Origin: Coriobacteriaceae bacterium
GTDB taxonomy: Bacteria; Actinomycetota; Coriobacteriia; Coriobacteriales; Coriobacteriaceae
Assembly (NCBI GenBank): GCA_902362275.1
Contig: CABIWB010000010.1
Span: 12,429-76,428 of the forward strand
Direction of reading: 5' to 3'
DNA: 64,000 nucleotides
Numbering within the stretch: the first letter of the stretch is position 1; every line of letters starts with the position of its first letter. This document shows, in pieces, positions 36,377-45,719 of the stretch. The notes beneath the pieces were generated by a model that saw only the letters and a program-made list of their open reading frames with translations, made no database searches and had not been told where the DNA came from. The position numbers were made by a program, and so were the translations under genes.

Positions 36377-38284
36377 ATGGAACAGATTATCTTGAACATA
36401 CTCGAGGCTCTGCGTCGCGGCGAGACCGTGGACGACAAAGCGCTCGTCAAACTGATACATGCCGAGGCGCGCCGTGAGGGTGCCGACAAACGCGATTTGG
36501 CCAAGCGCCGTCTGCTGCCGTTTTACCAGCGGGTAAAACGTGAGGAGCCGGCTCGTTGGGCTTGGTGGAATGTCGATGCCGAGCTGGAACGTCGACTGCT
36601 GCAGGTGCTACGCATGAAGCCTCGTCGCACGGCTTCGGGCGTGGCGACCATTACCGTCATTACCAAGCCCTGGCCATGCTCGGGCGATTGCCTGTTTTGC
36701 CCCAACGATCTGCGCATGCCCAAGAGCTATCTGCACGCCGAGCCGGCATGCGCCCGTGCGGAGCAAAATTGCTTTGACCCGTATCTGCAGGTGAGCGCCC
36801 GTTTGACGGCGCTTTCGCAGATGGGGCATGCGACCGACAAGATAGAGCTCATCGTGCTCGGCGGTACCTGGAGCGACTATCCGCAAGGGTATCAGACATG
36901 GTTTATGTCGGAGCTTTTCCGGGCGCTCAATGACGATGCCGTCGCCGGTGTGGCGGCAAACCCCATGTTGGCGCGTCCGGGCATCAGTCGTGCCGAGGCG
37001 GGGCGTCTGCTCGATGACGCTCCCGCCGATGCCCTGCCGCCTGTGGTAGCAGAGCGCCGTGAGCGCTATCGGGCTGCCGGCATTGCGACAGACGAGGCTG
37101 AGCTTGCTGCCGGCGTTGCCGACGAGCAGGAGCGTGTTGATGCTGCCGTGGGCGGCTATAACCGCGCGGTGCGTCGGCTGTACGGCCCTGGTACGCCGTG
37201 GGGCGAGGTTGCCGAGTGGCAGGCGGCAACGATGGAGGAGCTTGAGCGTCAGCAGCGCATCAACGAGACGGCGAAGCATCGCGTGGTGGGACTCGTTATC
37301 GAGACGCGCCCCGATGCCGTAACGCCGCAGGCGCTTACGCTCATCCGCCGCCTGGGCTGCACCAAGATCCAGATGGGTATCCAGAGTCTCGACCAGCACT
37401 TGCTCGATATCAACGAGCGTCGCATTTCGGTGGCGCAGATTGAACGGGCGTTTTCGCTTGCGCGCCTGTTTGGCTTTAAGATCCATGCGCATTTTATGCT
37501 TAACCTGCTGGGCGCCACGCCGGAGGGGGACAAGCGCGACTACGAACGCTTTATGACCGAAGGGGCCTTTATGCCCGACGAGGTCAAGGTCTACCCGTGT
37601 GCGCTCATCGAGGGCTCGCGTCTGGTGGGCTGCTATGAGCGCGGCGAGTGGCGTCCCTATACCGAGGAAGAGCTGCTCGATGTGCTGGCCGACGACATCG
37701 TGGTGACGCCGGCGTTCTGCCGTATCAGTCGCATGATCCGCGACTTTAGTTCCGACGACATTATGGTGGGCAACAAGAAACCCAACCTGCGTCAGCTCGT
37801 TGAGAACCGTCTGGCTGCTCGGGGTGATGGTGCGACGGTGCGCGAGATTCGCTATCGCGAGATCAGTACGGCGGGTGCCGACTTGGATGAGCTATCTCTT
37901 GATGAGGAAGTGGCGTACGAGACGCCAGTGACTTACGAGCGCTTTTTGCAGTGGGTGACGCCGCAGGGCAAGATCGCGGGCTTTTTGCGGTTGTCGCTGC
38001 CCGACCATTCGTTTGTTGCCGCGCATGCGGACGAGTTGCCGACGACGCCGGACGAGGCGATGATTCGCGAGGTGCACGTGTATGGCATGGCGGCACGCGT
38101 GGGTGACCAGGGCCAGGCGGCGCAGCATCACGGGTTGGGGCGTTTGCTCGTAGAGCGTGCGTGCGAGATTGCCCGGGATGCCGGCTATGCGCGCATCAAC
38201 GTGATCAGCGCGATTGGTACGCGCGAGTACTATCGCCATCTTGGCTTTTATGACCATGGCCTTTATCTGCAAAAGGAGCTCTAG
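36377..38284 (+). CDS. Elp3-family tRNA U34 modification enzyme (radical SAM + GNAT)
   Basis: 635 aa. Radical SAM cluster Cys101, Cys105 and Cys108 (CSGDCLFC) follow ITVITKPWP; the core continues LGGTWSDYPQGYQTWFM and TRPDAVTPQAL...IQMGIQSLD. The C-terminal 90 residues are a GNAT acetyltransferase (QHHGLGRLLVERACEIA, YYRHLGFYDHGLYLQKEL). Elp3 makes carboxymethyl-uridine at tRNA position 34. The protein is longer than archaeal Elp3, with an extra 80-100 residues (about 195-285) between the strands of the radical SAM domain. The next gene begins directly at its stop. Confidence 0.85.
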   Translation: MEQIILNILEALRRGETVDDKALVKLIHAEARREGADKRDLAKRRLLPFYQRVKREEPARWAWWNVDAELERRLLQVLRMKPRRTASGVATITVITKPWPCSGDCLFCPNDLRMPKSYLHAEPACARAEQNCFDPYLQVSARLTALSQMGHATDKIELIVLGGTWSDYPQGYQTWFMSELFRALNDDAVAGVAANPMLARPGISRAEAGRLLDDAPADALPPVVAERRERYRAAGIATDEAELAAGVADEQERVDAAVGGYNRAVRRLYGPGTPWGEVAEWQAATMEELERQQRINETAKHRVVGLVIETRPDAVTPQALTLIRRLGCTKIQMGIQSLDQHLLDINERRISVAQIERAFSLARLFGFKIHAHFMLNLLGATPEGDKRDYERFMTEGAFMPDEVKVYPCALIEGSRLVGCYERGEWRPYTEEELLDVLADDIVVTPAFCRISRMIRDFSSDDIMVGNKKPNLRQLVENRLAARGDGATVREIRYREISTAGADLDELSLDEEVAYETPVTYERFLQWVTPQGKIAGFLRLSLPDHSFVAAHADELPTTPDEAMIREVHVYGMAARVGDQGQAAQHHGLGRLLVERACEIARDAGYARINVISAIGTREYYRHLGFYDHGLYLQKEL

Positions 38285-39163
38285 ATGAACAAGTCAAGTG
38301 TTTCTGCCGGCGTCGTTGCCGGCGTTGCTCTGGGAGCCGCGGCGCTTGGTGCGGCCGCTGTCGCTGTTCGTGCTGCCTGTCTGCAAGTTGCGCGAACCCG
38401 CAATGGGTTGGCGCGTGTGAAGCGCGTGCACGATGAGTGCGGCGATGAGATTCGCGTGTTGGTGCAAGGCGGCGTCTACCAAAGCGCAAGCTACATTGGC
38501 GAGCGTTGGGCGGAGCCCGTCTTTGCGTACTATCGTGCGTTTGACGACGTGTTTGAGTCCGAGGATGTGATGCGCGACGCTTATGGTCACGGCATCAGCC
38601 GTATGCTTATGCTGGGCGGCGGCGGGTTTGCCTATCCTAAATTCGCCCTGATGTCGCACGAGGGCTTGCGCATGGACGTCATCGAGTATGACGGAGAGAT
38701 TACGCGCCTGGCGCGCCGCTGGTTCTACCTAGACGAGCTGGAGCGCGCGGCGGGCGATCGCCTGCGGGTGATAACCGCTGAGGCTCGCTCGTATCTGGGT
38801 GTGACGAGCGTGGGCCATCGTCGCTACGACGTGGTCGTGAGCGATTGCTTTGGCGGTGCCGAGCCCGTGCGCGAGCTGGCGACCGTTGAGGCGTTGCGTT
38901 TAGTGCGGGGCAGCCTAAATGTTGGTGGCGTCTACGTCGCCAATATCGTGAGCGCAAACGAGGGGAGCGACGTGACGTTCCTGCGCGACTGCGCTGCCAC
39001 GGCACTCGAGGTATTCGCCCATGCCTGGGTGGTCCCGTGCGGCGATGCGGAGTTCGGCGGCGAGGAGAACTACCTGCTCATCGCCAGCGACGGCGACTAC
39101 GCCTTTGCCGAAGCCGTGCCCTTCGACACCGACTTCCTCGGCACCGTCCTTCACGACAAGTAA
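38285..39163 (+). CDS. Spermidine synthase-like protein with N-terminal membrane helix
   Basis: 292 aa. Residues 5-32 form one hydrophobic, Ala/Val-rich helix. The rest is a class I methyltransferase/spermidine synthase fold: LMLGGGGFAYPKFAL as the nucleotide loop, MDVIEYDGEITRLARRWF, and YDVVVSDCFGGAEPVREL. Family members of this anchored type are widespread and mostly untested; aminopropyl transfer is not certain, since key polyamine-site residues are not obvious. The ATG follows the elp3 stop with no gap, so the two are co-translated. Confidence 0.75.
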   Translation: MNKSSVSAGVVAGVALGAAALGAAAVAVRAACLQVARTRNGLARVKRVHDECGDEIRVLVQGGVYQSASYIGERWAEPVFAYYRAFDDVFESEDVMRDAYGHGISRMLMLGGGGFAYPKFALMSHEGLRMDVIEYDGEITRLARRWFYLDELERAAGDRLRVITAEARSYLGVTSVGHRRYDVVVSDCFGGAEPVRELATVEALRLVRGSLNVGGVYVANIVSANEGSDVTFLRDCAATALEVFAHAWVVPCGDAEFGGEENYLLIASDGDYAFAEAVPFDTDFLGTVLHDK

Positions 39164-39190
39164 GTCTCCCCGTCCCAAAAAAGACTGGTC

Positions 39191-41635
39191 TTAGGCGTGG
39201 TCGCGCCAGCTGAGGACGCGCTGCTTCATGCCCTCGATGTCGAGCACGCCTTCGGCAAAGCCCTTGCGCACGAGCTCTTCGGGAACAAACTCGTCGTAGC
39301 GGTCAAAGTAAGGCACCTCGCCAGGATAGACGAGCTCGATGGGATCGAAGTCCCTCTCGGTCTCGGCGGCGAGCACCTCAAAGAACGTCTCCTCGTCGGC
39401 CTTCATCTTAAACTGCATAAAGTACGGGCGTGACGGATCGAGCCCGCGAAGGCCCAGCTCCGCGGCACATTTAATCTTGAGCATGCGCTCGAGCGCCAAA
39501 AAGGCGTAGCTGCCCAGCCAGGGGAAGAGCACCCAGGTATCGCCGCCCAGGTTAATGAGCGGCTTGGTTCCCGCCCCCGAAATCTCGGCCGTATGACGAG
39601 CCTGCGCCAAGCGGGCCCGTGCGTTACCCATAAGGTACGGATATGTCGCGTGCTCGTTGAGCGCCTTGCGCATGCGCTCGAGCACATGTGTGTTAATGTC
39701 GCCGGGGCAGTCGCCAAAGTAGGCCGGCACCCGGCCCTTGACCTGCGTGGCAAAGACAGTGTGGCGCTTCCAGTCCACTTCCTCGACAATCCAGCAGTGT
39801 CCGGCGATGGCGATGCGCTCACCGGGCGGGGGCGGATTAACGATCGTGCCCAGCTCGGCCGATTCGCTCCGGACGGTAAACTCCTCGTTTTCCTGGAACA
39901 CGGCGTAGAACTTAAAGTTGTTGATGATGCGCTCGCCCGCGAGATCCACGATGAGCCCGCCACCTTCGGTGACTTGGATATGGTCGATCTTAATGAGGTG
40001 ACGTAGCAGCAAACGGTAATCGTCTGCCGAGACACGGTGGAAATAGCTGAGCGTGAGCACGCGCTGGGCAAGTTCGGCCGGCGTGAGCTCGCCGGTGCTG
40101 GCGAGGGTCGACATAGTCTGGTGATAGAGCAGGCTGTAGGGGAGACGATCGAGCTCGGGTGGCTCGACCCACTTTTCCTCGCGATAGAGTTGTACGAGCG
40201 CGATACCCTGCAGGAGCTTCCAGGGAATGGTTTCGGGCATCATCGTGCGCGGCTCGGGCTCTTCTTCGCGCATGACAAACCACATCTCGGGCGGAAGATC
40301 GCGACGGCCTGTGCGCCCCATGCGCTGCAAAAAGGAGCTGACGGTAAACGGCGCGTCAATCTGGAAGGCGCGCTCCAGGCGGCCGATATCGATACCGAGC
40401 TCCAACGTAGAGGTGGTGACGGTTGTCTGCGTCTGCTCCTCGTCGCGCATGAGCTCCTCGGCCGTCTCGCGTAGCGATGCCGAAAGATTGCCGTGATGGA
40501 TGAGAAAGCGGTCGGGCTCGTGCCGGCTTTCGCAGTAGCTGCGCAGCATGGAGCACACGGCCTCTGCCTCCTCGCGCGAGTTGGCAAAGACCAGGCACTT
40601 GCGGCCGCGCGTATGCTCAAAGATATAGCCCATACCGGGGTCGGCGTTGTCGGGCGCCGTGTCGGTGGGGTTGAGAAGCGCCTGTTCGGTCGCTCGTGGG
40701 ATGTCGACTTCGCCCTCGGGGGCCGAGGAAGTGTGACGGTCTTTGGGAGCGGCCTTGCCCCGCGCCTGCTCGCGACGTTGACGGCGTTCTTTCTGTGCAA
40801 GCTGTCCGCTGTGGCACATGTCTTGTCCGGACGCGGGCAGCGCCGCGGGCGCCGCCGTCTCAATACGCTCGCAAGCAAGCACCTCGGCTTCTTGTGGACC
40901 TGTGCCTACGAATCCTCGTTGCTGAGCCTGGGGGCCCGAGTTGTAGAAGTGCTCCATGGAGATGCGCCACACGCGGCGCGGTTCCTCAAAGCGGGGGATA
41001 ACGCAGTCGCGCCCCGTTCCCTGCGAGAGAAAGGCGCCCGTGCGCTCGGGGTCGCCGATGGTGGCCGAAAGGCCAATGCGGCGGGGCTGCACGCCTGCCA
41101 TGCGCGAGAGGCGCTCGATAAGACAGAGCGTCTGCCCGCCGCGGTCGCCGCGCATGAGCGAATGGACTTCGTCGATAACCACATAGCGCAGGTCACAAAA
41201 CATGCGCGGGATCGCCATGTGCTTATGGATCAGGAGCGCCTCGAGCGACTCGGGCGTAATCTGTAGGATGCCGCTCGGTTTTTTGATGAGTTTGGCCTTG
41301 TGTGATTGCGAGACATCGCCATGCCAGTGCCAGACGGGGATATCGGCCTCTTCGCACAGGTCGTTGAGGCGGACGAACTGATCATTGATGAGTGCCTTGA
41401 GGGGGCCGATGTAGAGGGCGCCAACGCTCGCGGGCGGGTTCTCCCAAAACTCGGTCAGGATGGGAAAGAAGGCTGCCTCGGTTTTGCCGGAAGCCGTGGA
41501 TGCCGTCAGGAGCACATTGTCCTGAGTGTTAAAGATGGCATCAGCTGCTGCAACCTGGATGGAGCGTAGACTCTCCCAATCGTGGGAGTAGATGAAGTCT
41601 TGGATAAACGGGGCGTAGCGGTCAAAGGCGTTCAC
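39191..41635 (-). CDS. sngC: Shango-type SF2 helicase (Lhr/BrxHI-like)
   Basis: 814 aa from a GTG at 41635 after AAAGGAGG. Motif I TASTASGKTE (about 44-53), motif II DEVH, motif III LSATIGD, then a disordered Ala/Pro/Glu-rich insert (about 260-320), and the second helicase lobe with STLELGIDIGRLERAFQIDAP and QRMGRTGRRD. A C-terminal winged helix and Lhr-like tail follow. It is the last gene of a TerB-ATPase-helicase operon, the Shango composition, in which all three proteins are needed against phage. A hairpin lies between it and sngB. Confidence 0.82.
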   Translation of the reverse strand: MNAFDRYAPFIQDFIYSHDWESLRSIQVAAADAIFNTQDNVLLTASTASGKTEAAFFPILTEFWENPPASVGALYIGPLKALINDQFVRLNDLCEEADIPVWHWHGDVSQSHKAKLIKKPSGILQITPESLEALLIHKHMAIPRMFCDLRYVVIDEVHSLMRGDRGGQTLCLIERLSRMAGVQPRRIGLSATIGDPERTGAFLSQGTGRDCVIPRFEEPRRVWRISMEHFYNSGPQAQQRGFVGTGPQEAEVLACERIETAAPAALPASGQDMCHSGQLAQKERRQRREQARGKAAPKDRHTSSAPEGEVDIPRATEQALLNPTDTAPDNADPGMGYIFEHTRGRKCLVFANSREEAEAVCSMLRSYCESRHEPDRFLIHHGNLSASLRETAEELMRDEEQTQTTVTTSTLELGIDIGRLERAFQIDAPFTVSSFLQRMGRTGRRDLPPEMWFVMREEEPEPRTMMPETIPWKLLQGIALVQLYREEKWVEPPELDRLPYSLLYHQTMSTLASTGELTPAELAQRVLTLSYFHRVSADDYRLLLRHLIKIDHIQVTEGGGLIVDLAGERIINNFKFYAVFQENEEFTVRSESAELGTIVNPPPPGERIAIAGHCWIVEEVDWKRHTVFATQVKGRVPAYFGDCPGDINTHVLERMRKALNEHATYPYLMGNARARLAQARHTAEISGAGTKPLINLGGDTWVLFPWLGSYAFLALERMLKIKCAAELGLRGLDPSRPYFMQFKMKADEETFFEVLAAETERDFDPIELVYPGEVPYFDRYDEFVPEELVRKGFAEGVLDIEGMKQRVLSWRDHA

Positions 41636-41716
41636 GGGGCCTCCTTTCAAAAACGAATCTCTCAACGCGGTGGGCAGTGGCTTGCTGCATTACTGCCTCG
41701 ACGTTTGCCCAGATAA

Positions 41717-41753
41717 AACCTGCCAAAATAAACCTGTCCCTTTTTGGCAGGTT
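41717..41753 (-). terminator. Terminator-like hairpin inside the Shango operon
   Basis: 12-bp perfect arms AACCTGCCAAAA and TTTTGGCAGGTT with a 13-base loop overlap the sngB stop codon; TTATCTGG follows on the minus strand. It could reduce helicase expression relative to the first two genes, or be an RNA processing site. Confidence 0.6.
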
Positions 41754-43056
41754 AGATGGTGAATTCGGCGAAGTTGCGGTCGCCGCCTGCGGTGCCAGCG
41801 TCGCCTGTTGCGGCTGCCGGCGCCAGCGCGTCGCCGCCGACGCTTTGCAGCAACTCGGCCACATTTGCATCGGGGTTCTGACACAGGATATCGAGCAGCT
41901 CGATAAAGTCACGAATGACCTCACGGGGCGTCAGGTGCGTATCGGCTCCCACGCGGCCAAACTCAATCTTGAGAAAGTTCACCAAGTCGTTCTCGGTAAG
42001 CGTGGGCGTCCAGCCAAAGTAGCCGGCATGGATCTGCATGAGCTTTTCGATGAGCACCAGCAGCTCCTCGTAGGTGAGCGGCTGCAGGCGGATGATGGGC
42101 GCGAGCATGTCTTTGAGATCATCTCGCGCAAAGCGACCCTGAGCGAGTCGGCTGCGCAGAGCTTCGTAGGAGAACACGCCGCGGCGGCGGTCTTCGATGG
42201 AGGTTGGCGTGCCGCCCATGATCATGCCCAGGTACTGCGCCTTGCCCTGGAGCGTGTCGTTGTACATAATCAGGATCTTCTCGTAGTTGTATTGGCGCGT
42301 GATGGCGTTGGGAATCTTATACAGATTCACGAGTTCGTCGATGAGCACCAGCATGCCCTTGTAGCCGCTGCAGACCAAAAAGCGCGCAATGAGCTTAACG
42401 TAGTCGTACCAGTCGTCATCGCTGATGATGGTCGAGGAGCCCAGCTCGGCGCGTGCCTCGCTCTTGGTGCGGTATTCGCCGCGAATCCATTTGGTCACGC
42501 GGCTCATGGCCTCTTCGTCGCCCCCGGATGCGGCCATGCGATAGCGGCGGAGCATGCGGGTGAAGTCGAAGCCGTGGACCATCTCCTCGAGCGGGGCCAG
42601 TTGGGCATTGACGACCGACTCGTCGACGTCGGCACACGAGGCGACCCAGCGATCCAGAATAAGGTTGAGCGCACCGCCCTCGGGGCGCGTCTTGGTCGAT
42701 ATATTGCGGATGAGCTCGCGGTAGGTGGCAAGGCCCTGTCCCTGACCGCCCTGCAGGCGGCGCTCGGGCGACAGGTCGGCATCAGCGACGACGAATCCCT
42801 CGCCCATGGCGTGCGTGCGGATAGTCTGGAGCAAAAAGCTCTTGCCGGCGCCGTAACGACCGACCAGAAAGCGGAAGCTTGCGCCACCGTCGGCGATGAG
42901 ACTCAGATCGGTGAGCAGGGCGCGGATCTCGACCTCGCGCCCTACGGTGATGTAAGGAAGGCCGATGCGCGGGACCACGCCGCCCTTGAGCGAGTTGAGA
43001 ATGACGGCAGCGACGCGCTTGGGCACGCGAGGTGCTGCGGATGCGGTATCACTCAT
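41752..43056 (-). CDS. sngB: Shango-type P-loop ATPase (DUF2791/BrxD-like)
   Basis: 434 aa. Walker A GRYGAGKS at 66-73, Walker B MLVLIDELVNLY near 245, and the sensor-like GMIMGGTPTSIED. The same fold is seen in BrxD of BREX type II, but no other BREX gene is near. The C-terminal 40 residues are a low-complexity Ala/Gly/Asp tail. The start overlaps the end of sngA by 8 bases, showing translational coupling. AGGATACC precedes the ATG. In Shango the ATPase works with the TerB protein and the helicase; the trigger is unknown. Confidence 0.82.
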   Translation of the reverse strand: MSDTASAAPRVPKRVAAVILNSLKGGVVPRIGLPYITVGREVEIRALLTDLSLIADGGASFRFLVGRYGAGKSFLLQTIRTHAMGEGFVVADADLSPERRLQGGQGQGLATYRELIRNISTKTRPEGGALNLILDRWVASCADVDESVVNAQLAPLEEMVHGFDFTRMLRRYRMAASGGDEEAMSRVTKWIRGEYRTKSEARAELGSSTIISDDDWYDYVKLIARFLVCSGYKGMLVLIDELVNLYKIPNAITRQYNYEKILIMYNDTLQGKAQYLGMIMGGTPTSIEDRRRGVFSYEALRSRLAQGRFARDDLKDMLAPIIRLQPLTYEELLVLIEKLMQIHAGYFGWTPTLTENDLVNFLKIEFGRVGADTHLTPREVIRDFIELLDILCQNPDANVAELLQSVGGDALAPAAATGDAGTAGGDRNFAEFTI

Positions 43057-44809
43057 GGTCTAGGTATCCTCTCACGTCTGCTTCGTAGTCCTCGATAATC
43101 TGCGGCCCTGCCGCGCTAAATTCAATTAAGGTGTCGCCCACCAGGTCAAAGAGCGCCTCGTTGATGGTATCGACGAGCATGTCCTCGCTCTGCTCCGATT
43201 GCACTACCGCCGATTCCGCCTGTACTGCGTTGTGCTCGAGCAGCGCGCGGAGATAGGCGTCTGCGGCGGGCGCGAGTTCGTTCGTGGCGTCAGCGGGCGC
43301 AGCAGCTGCGAACGCGGGCGTCGGCGCGAGAAGCGGTGCCACGACACCAAACTGTTCGGTGGATATGGTCGGCTCGTCGGACTCGTCCTGCCCTGCAGCC
43401 GCCGCGACCGCCTCGACCGTCGCGTCGGCTGCAGGCTCGGCTTCCGGTTGCCCTGAGTCCGCTGCCTCGGCTTCTGCGGACGCGCCGCCCTCGCGTTCCT
43501 CGTCGATCAAAAGCGCTTCGCGCGTTTGAGCAGCGGCGCTCCGAATGTGCCCCAGCTGGCTCAAATCGATATCGATCTTGACGGGCTGGTGTGCGGCGTC
43601 CCACGAAAGCCATGCCACAATCTCGTCATCGATAATCTTGGCCAGATATTTGGGGACCTTTTCTTCCTTAAGGGGATGGGCGGGGTCCAGCGCCAGGCGC
43701 AGGCGTTGGTCGCAGGCGCGCATCATTTCACCGAGCTTGCTGCTCTTTTGCCTACTGCCATGGATACGCATGCATTCCCAAAAGCCGTTTTGGCAACGGT
43801 AGATATGGATAGGATCCAGGTGGTATTTGCAGTCCTCGTGGCGCTCGGGCGCAAAGAATACGGCCGAGGCAAACATGGTGTAGGGCATGGCCGTCTCCTC
43901 CCCAAATAAACTCGCCACGATGCCGGTCTTTCGGTGCGTGTCATAGTAGCGCGCCATGCGGACATACACGGCGCATGCCACGTGGCGCAGATCGCGGTGG
44001 TGGCTGCGGTCGAGCCGCGAGTTACTTAGGTTGTACGTGGAGAGGGCGTTGATGGCGGCCATGAGTCGCTCCTCGCGCACCTCATCGGGCGGAAGGGGGA
44101 GCGTGGGCTCAGAGGTTTTGCGACGTGTAGGGGTCTGGCCGGACGGCGCCGGTGCTGGTACAAGGTCTCGTGCCGCGCGCCTCAGCTCGATAAGGGCGTT
44201 ATCGAACATGACGGTTTTAGAATCACGAAGCAGCTTGGGGTCAAGCCCGTGGAACACGGCGTAGTCCTGCAACCACACGCGTGCAAACCGGTCGATGCCG
44301 GGCTCGAAGGCGCGGTAGGCATCCCAAAAGGCCTTGATCTTATTAAAACCATCGAGCGGGTCATCTACGCCAATGCCGCAAATCAGCTCATAGAGATACA
44401 GAAAGGCAAAGGACGTAGACGTTTCCTCGACGGTTCCGCGGCGCACTTGGGCACGCCAGGTAAAGTAGCCGCGCAGCTGCCGGTCGCTCATGGCGTTGTA
44501 GGTGGGAAAGTACGACTTAAAGGTGCCGTTGTAGGGGCAGTCGTCCTCAAAATCGGCCATCAGCAAGCCTTGGCGGTAGAAAAGCTCGGCCTCCGATAGC
44601 CAGCGGCCCGCGCCGCCCTTGGGGTCTTCTTGCCAACGCGATATCTCACGCATTTTGCGGTACTGGTCGGGGAGGAAGTTCTGCATCTGTCGGCCGGTCT
44701 TGAGAATCGGCTCGTCTGCGTAGATTTCGTTTGAGAAACGGGCGGACTGATGGGTTCGGGCCTCGGCCATAATGCGCTCGATGAGCATCTTGATGTCCTG
44801 GTCGGTCAC
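43049..44809 (-). CDS. sngA: Shango-type TerB-domain protein
   Basis: 586 aa from a GTG at 44809 after GAGGAGGAGCG. The first third carries the TerB-N pattern (QLRGYFTWRAQVRRG preceded by YFPTYNAMSD). A TerB-C-like helical region lies around 300-430 (VPKYLAKIIDDEIVAWLSWDA). Then comes a variable, acidic Ala/Glu-rich segment with a final helical domain (DMLVDTINEALFDLVGDTL). TerB domains are linked to tellurite and phage response modules. It is the first gene of the operon with sngB and sngC. Confidence 0.8.
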   Translation of the reverse strand: MTDQDIKMLIERIMAEARTHQSARFSNEIYADEPILKTGRQMQNFLPDQYRKMREISRWQEDPKGGAGRWLSEAELFYRQGLLMADFEDDCPYNGTFKSYFPTYNAMSDRQLRGYFTWRAQVRRGTVEETSTSFAFLYLYELICGIGVDDPLDGFNKIKAFWDAYRAFEPGIDRFARVWLQDYAVFHGLDPKLLRDSKTVMFDNALIELRRAARDLVPAPAPSGQTPTRRKTSEPTLPLPPDEVREERLMAAINALSTYNLSNSRLDRSHHRDLRHVACAVYVRMARYYDTHRKTGIVASLFGEETAMPYTMFASAVFFAPERHEDCKYHLDPIHIYRCQNGFWECMRIHGSRQKSSKLGEMMRACDQRLRLALDPAHPLKEEKVPKYLAKIIDDEIVAWLSWDAAHQPVKIDIDLSQLGHIRSAAAQTREALLIDEEREGGASAEAEAADSGQPEAEPAADATVEAVAAAAGQDESDEPTISTEQFGVVAPLLAPTPAFAAAAPADATNELAPAADAYLRALLEHNAVQAESAVVQSEQSEDMLVDTINEALFDLVGDTLIEFSAAGPQIIEDYEADVRGYLDHE

Positions 44810-44896
44810 CGCTCCTCCTCTCGAACGCAGCTACGGTGACCTCATATCATAGCACAGCATCAAACAGATGTTCGAGATACCGCTGCGTTGATAGAT

Positions 44897-45601
44897 TTAG
44901 AACAGGAGGGCGTAGATGACGGAGGGGAGCATATTGGCCGTGCGGAAGGTCTGAGGACGGATGAGGTTGACGCCGACGCAGAAGATGAGCATGGAGCCAA
45001 CGAGCGAAAGGCTGTTGAGGGCTGTTGTGGTCATGATGGGGGAGAGCGCGCCGGCAAACAACGTGATCGTCCCCTGGAACACGGCTACGGGCAGGGCCGA
45101 GAAGATGCAGCCGCGTCCGAGCGACGCCGTCATGGTGCAGACGATGATGCAGTCTAGCGCTCCCTTGAGGGCGAGCGTGGACCAGTCGCCGAGCAGGCCG
45201 TCTTGGATTGATCCCACGATAGCCATGGCACCGATACACACGGTGAGTGAAGTCGAGACAAAAGCGTTGGTGAACTCGTTATCGCCCTCACTGCCAGTCT
45301 TGCGCTTGAGCCATTCGCCAAGGTTCTCGATGGCGGCTTCCAAGTTGACGGCCTCGCCGATGAGCGAGCCAAGGGCGAACGAGACAATGAGCATGGTGGT
45401 ACCGGTGGTCGCCAGCGCCTCCCCATCGATAAGGAGCATCTTTTGCATGGTGCCGCCAAGGCCGATAAACAGGACGCACAGCCCCGATGCTTTCATGAGC
45501 GTGTCTTGGATGCGCGGTGTAATGAAGCGGCCGCCCGCTAATCCCAAAAGACCGCCCGCAACTAAAAGCACAACGTTGATGATTGTCCCCAAGCCCGGCA
45601 T
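44897..45601 (-). CDS. DUF554 (YdfK-like) membrane protein
   Basis: 234 aa from the ATG at 45601 after GGAGGG; a 23-residue upstream extension is unlikely. Seven or so hydrophobic segments with the DUF554 features PGLGTIINVVLLVAGGLLG, FIGLGGTMQKML, and SLGRGCIFSALPVAVFQG. The family is a small, widespread set of inner-membrane proteins with no proven substrate. It lies between Shango and the surface-protein operon, on the same strand as both, but with its own start region. Confidence 0.85.
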   Translation of the reverse strand: MPGLGTIINVVLLVAGGLLGLAGGRFITPRIQDTLMKASGLCVLFIGLGGTMQKMLLIDGEALATTGTTMLIVSFALGSLIGEAVNLEAAIENLGEWLKRKTGSEGDNEFTNAFVSTSLTVCIGAMAIVGSIQDGLLGDWSTLALKGALDCIIVCTMTASLGRGCIFSALPVAVFQGTITLFAGALSPIMTTTALNSLSLVGSMLIFCVGVNLIRPQTFRTANMLPSVIYALLF

Positions 45602-45719
45602 GAGCCCTCCTGTATTGATGCCAACGTGGCAATCGTAGCAGAACGAAATGCGAGGCACATCGCGACTCATCTAATACGTTATATAAGTGGTGTTAGGAAT
45701 GATGCGCAGCATTTAAGCC

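Noticed and set aside
39191..44809. BREX type II locus, because the ATPase and helicase resemble BrxD and BrxHI
   Set aside because: No methylase, PglZ, PglW or PglY gene is adjacent and the third gene carries TerB domains, which points to Shango.
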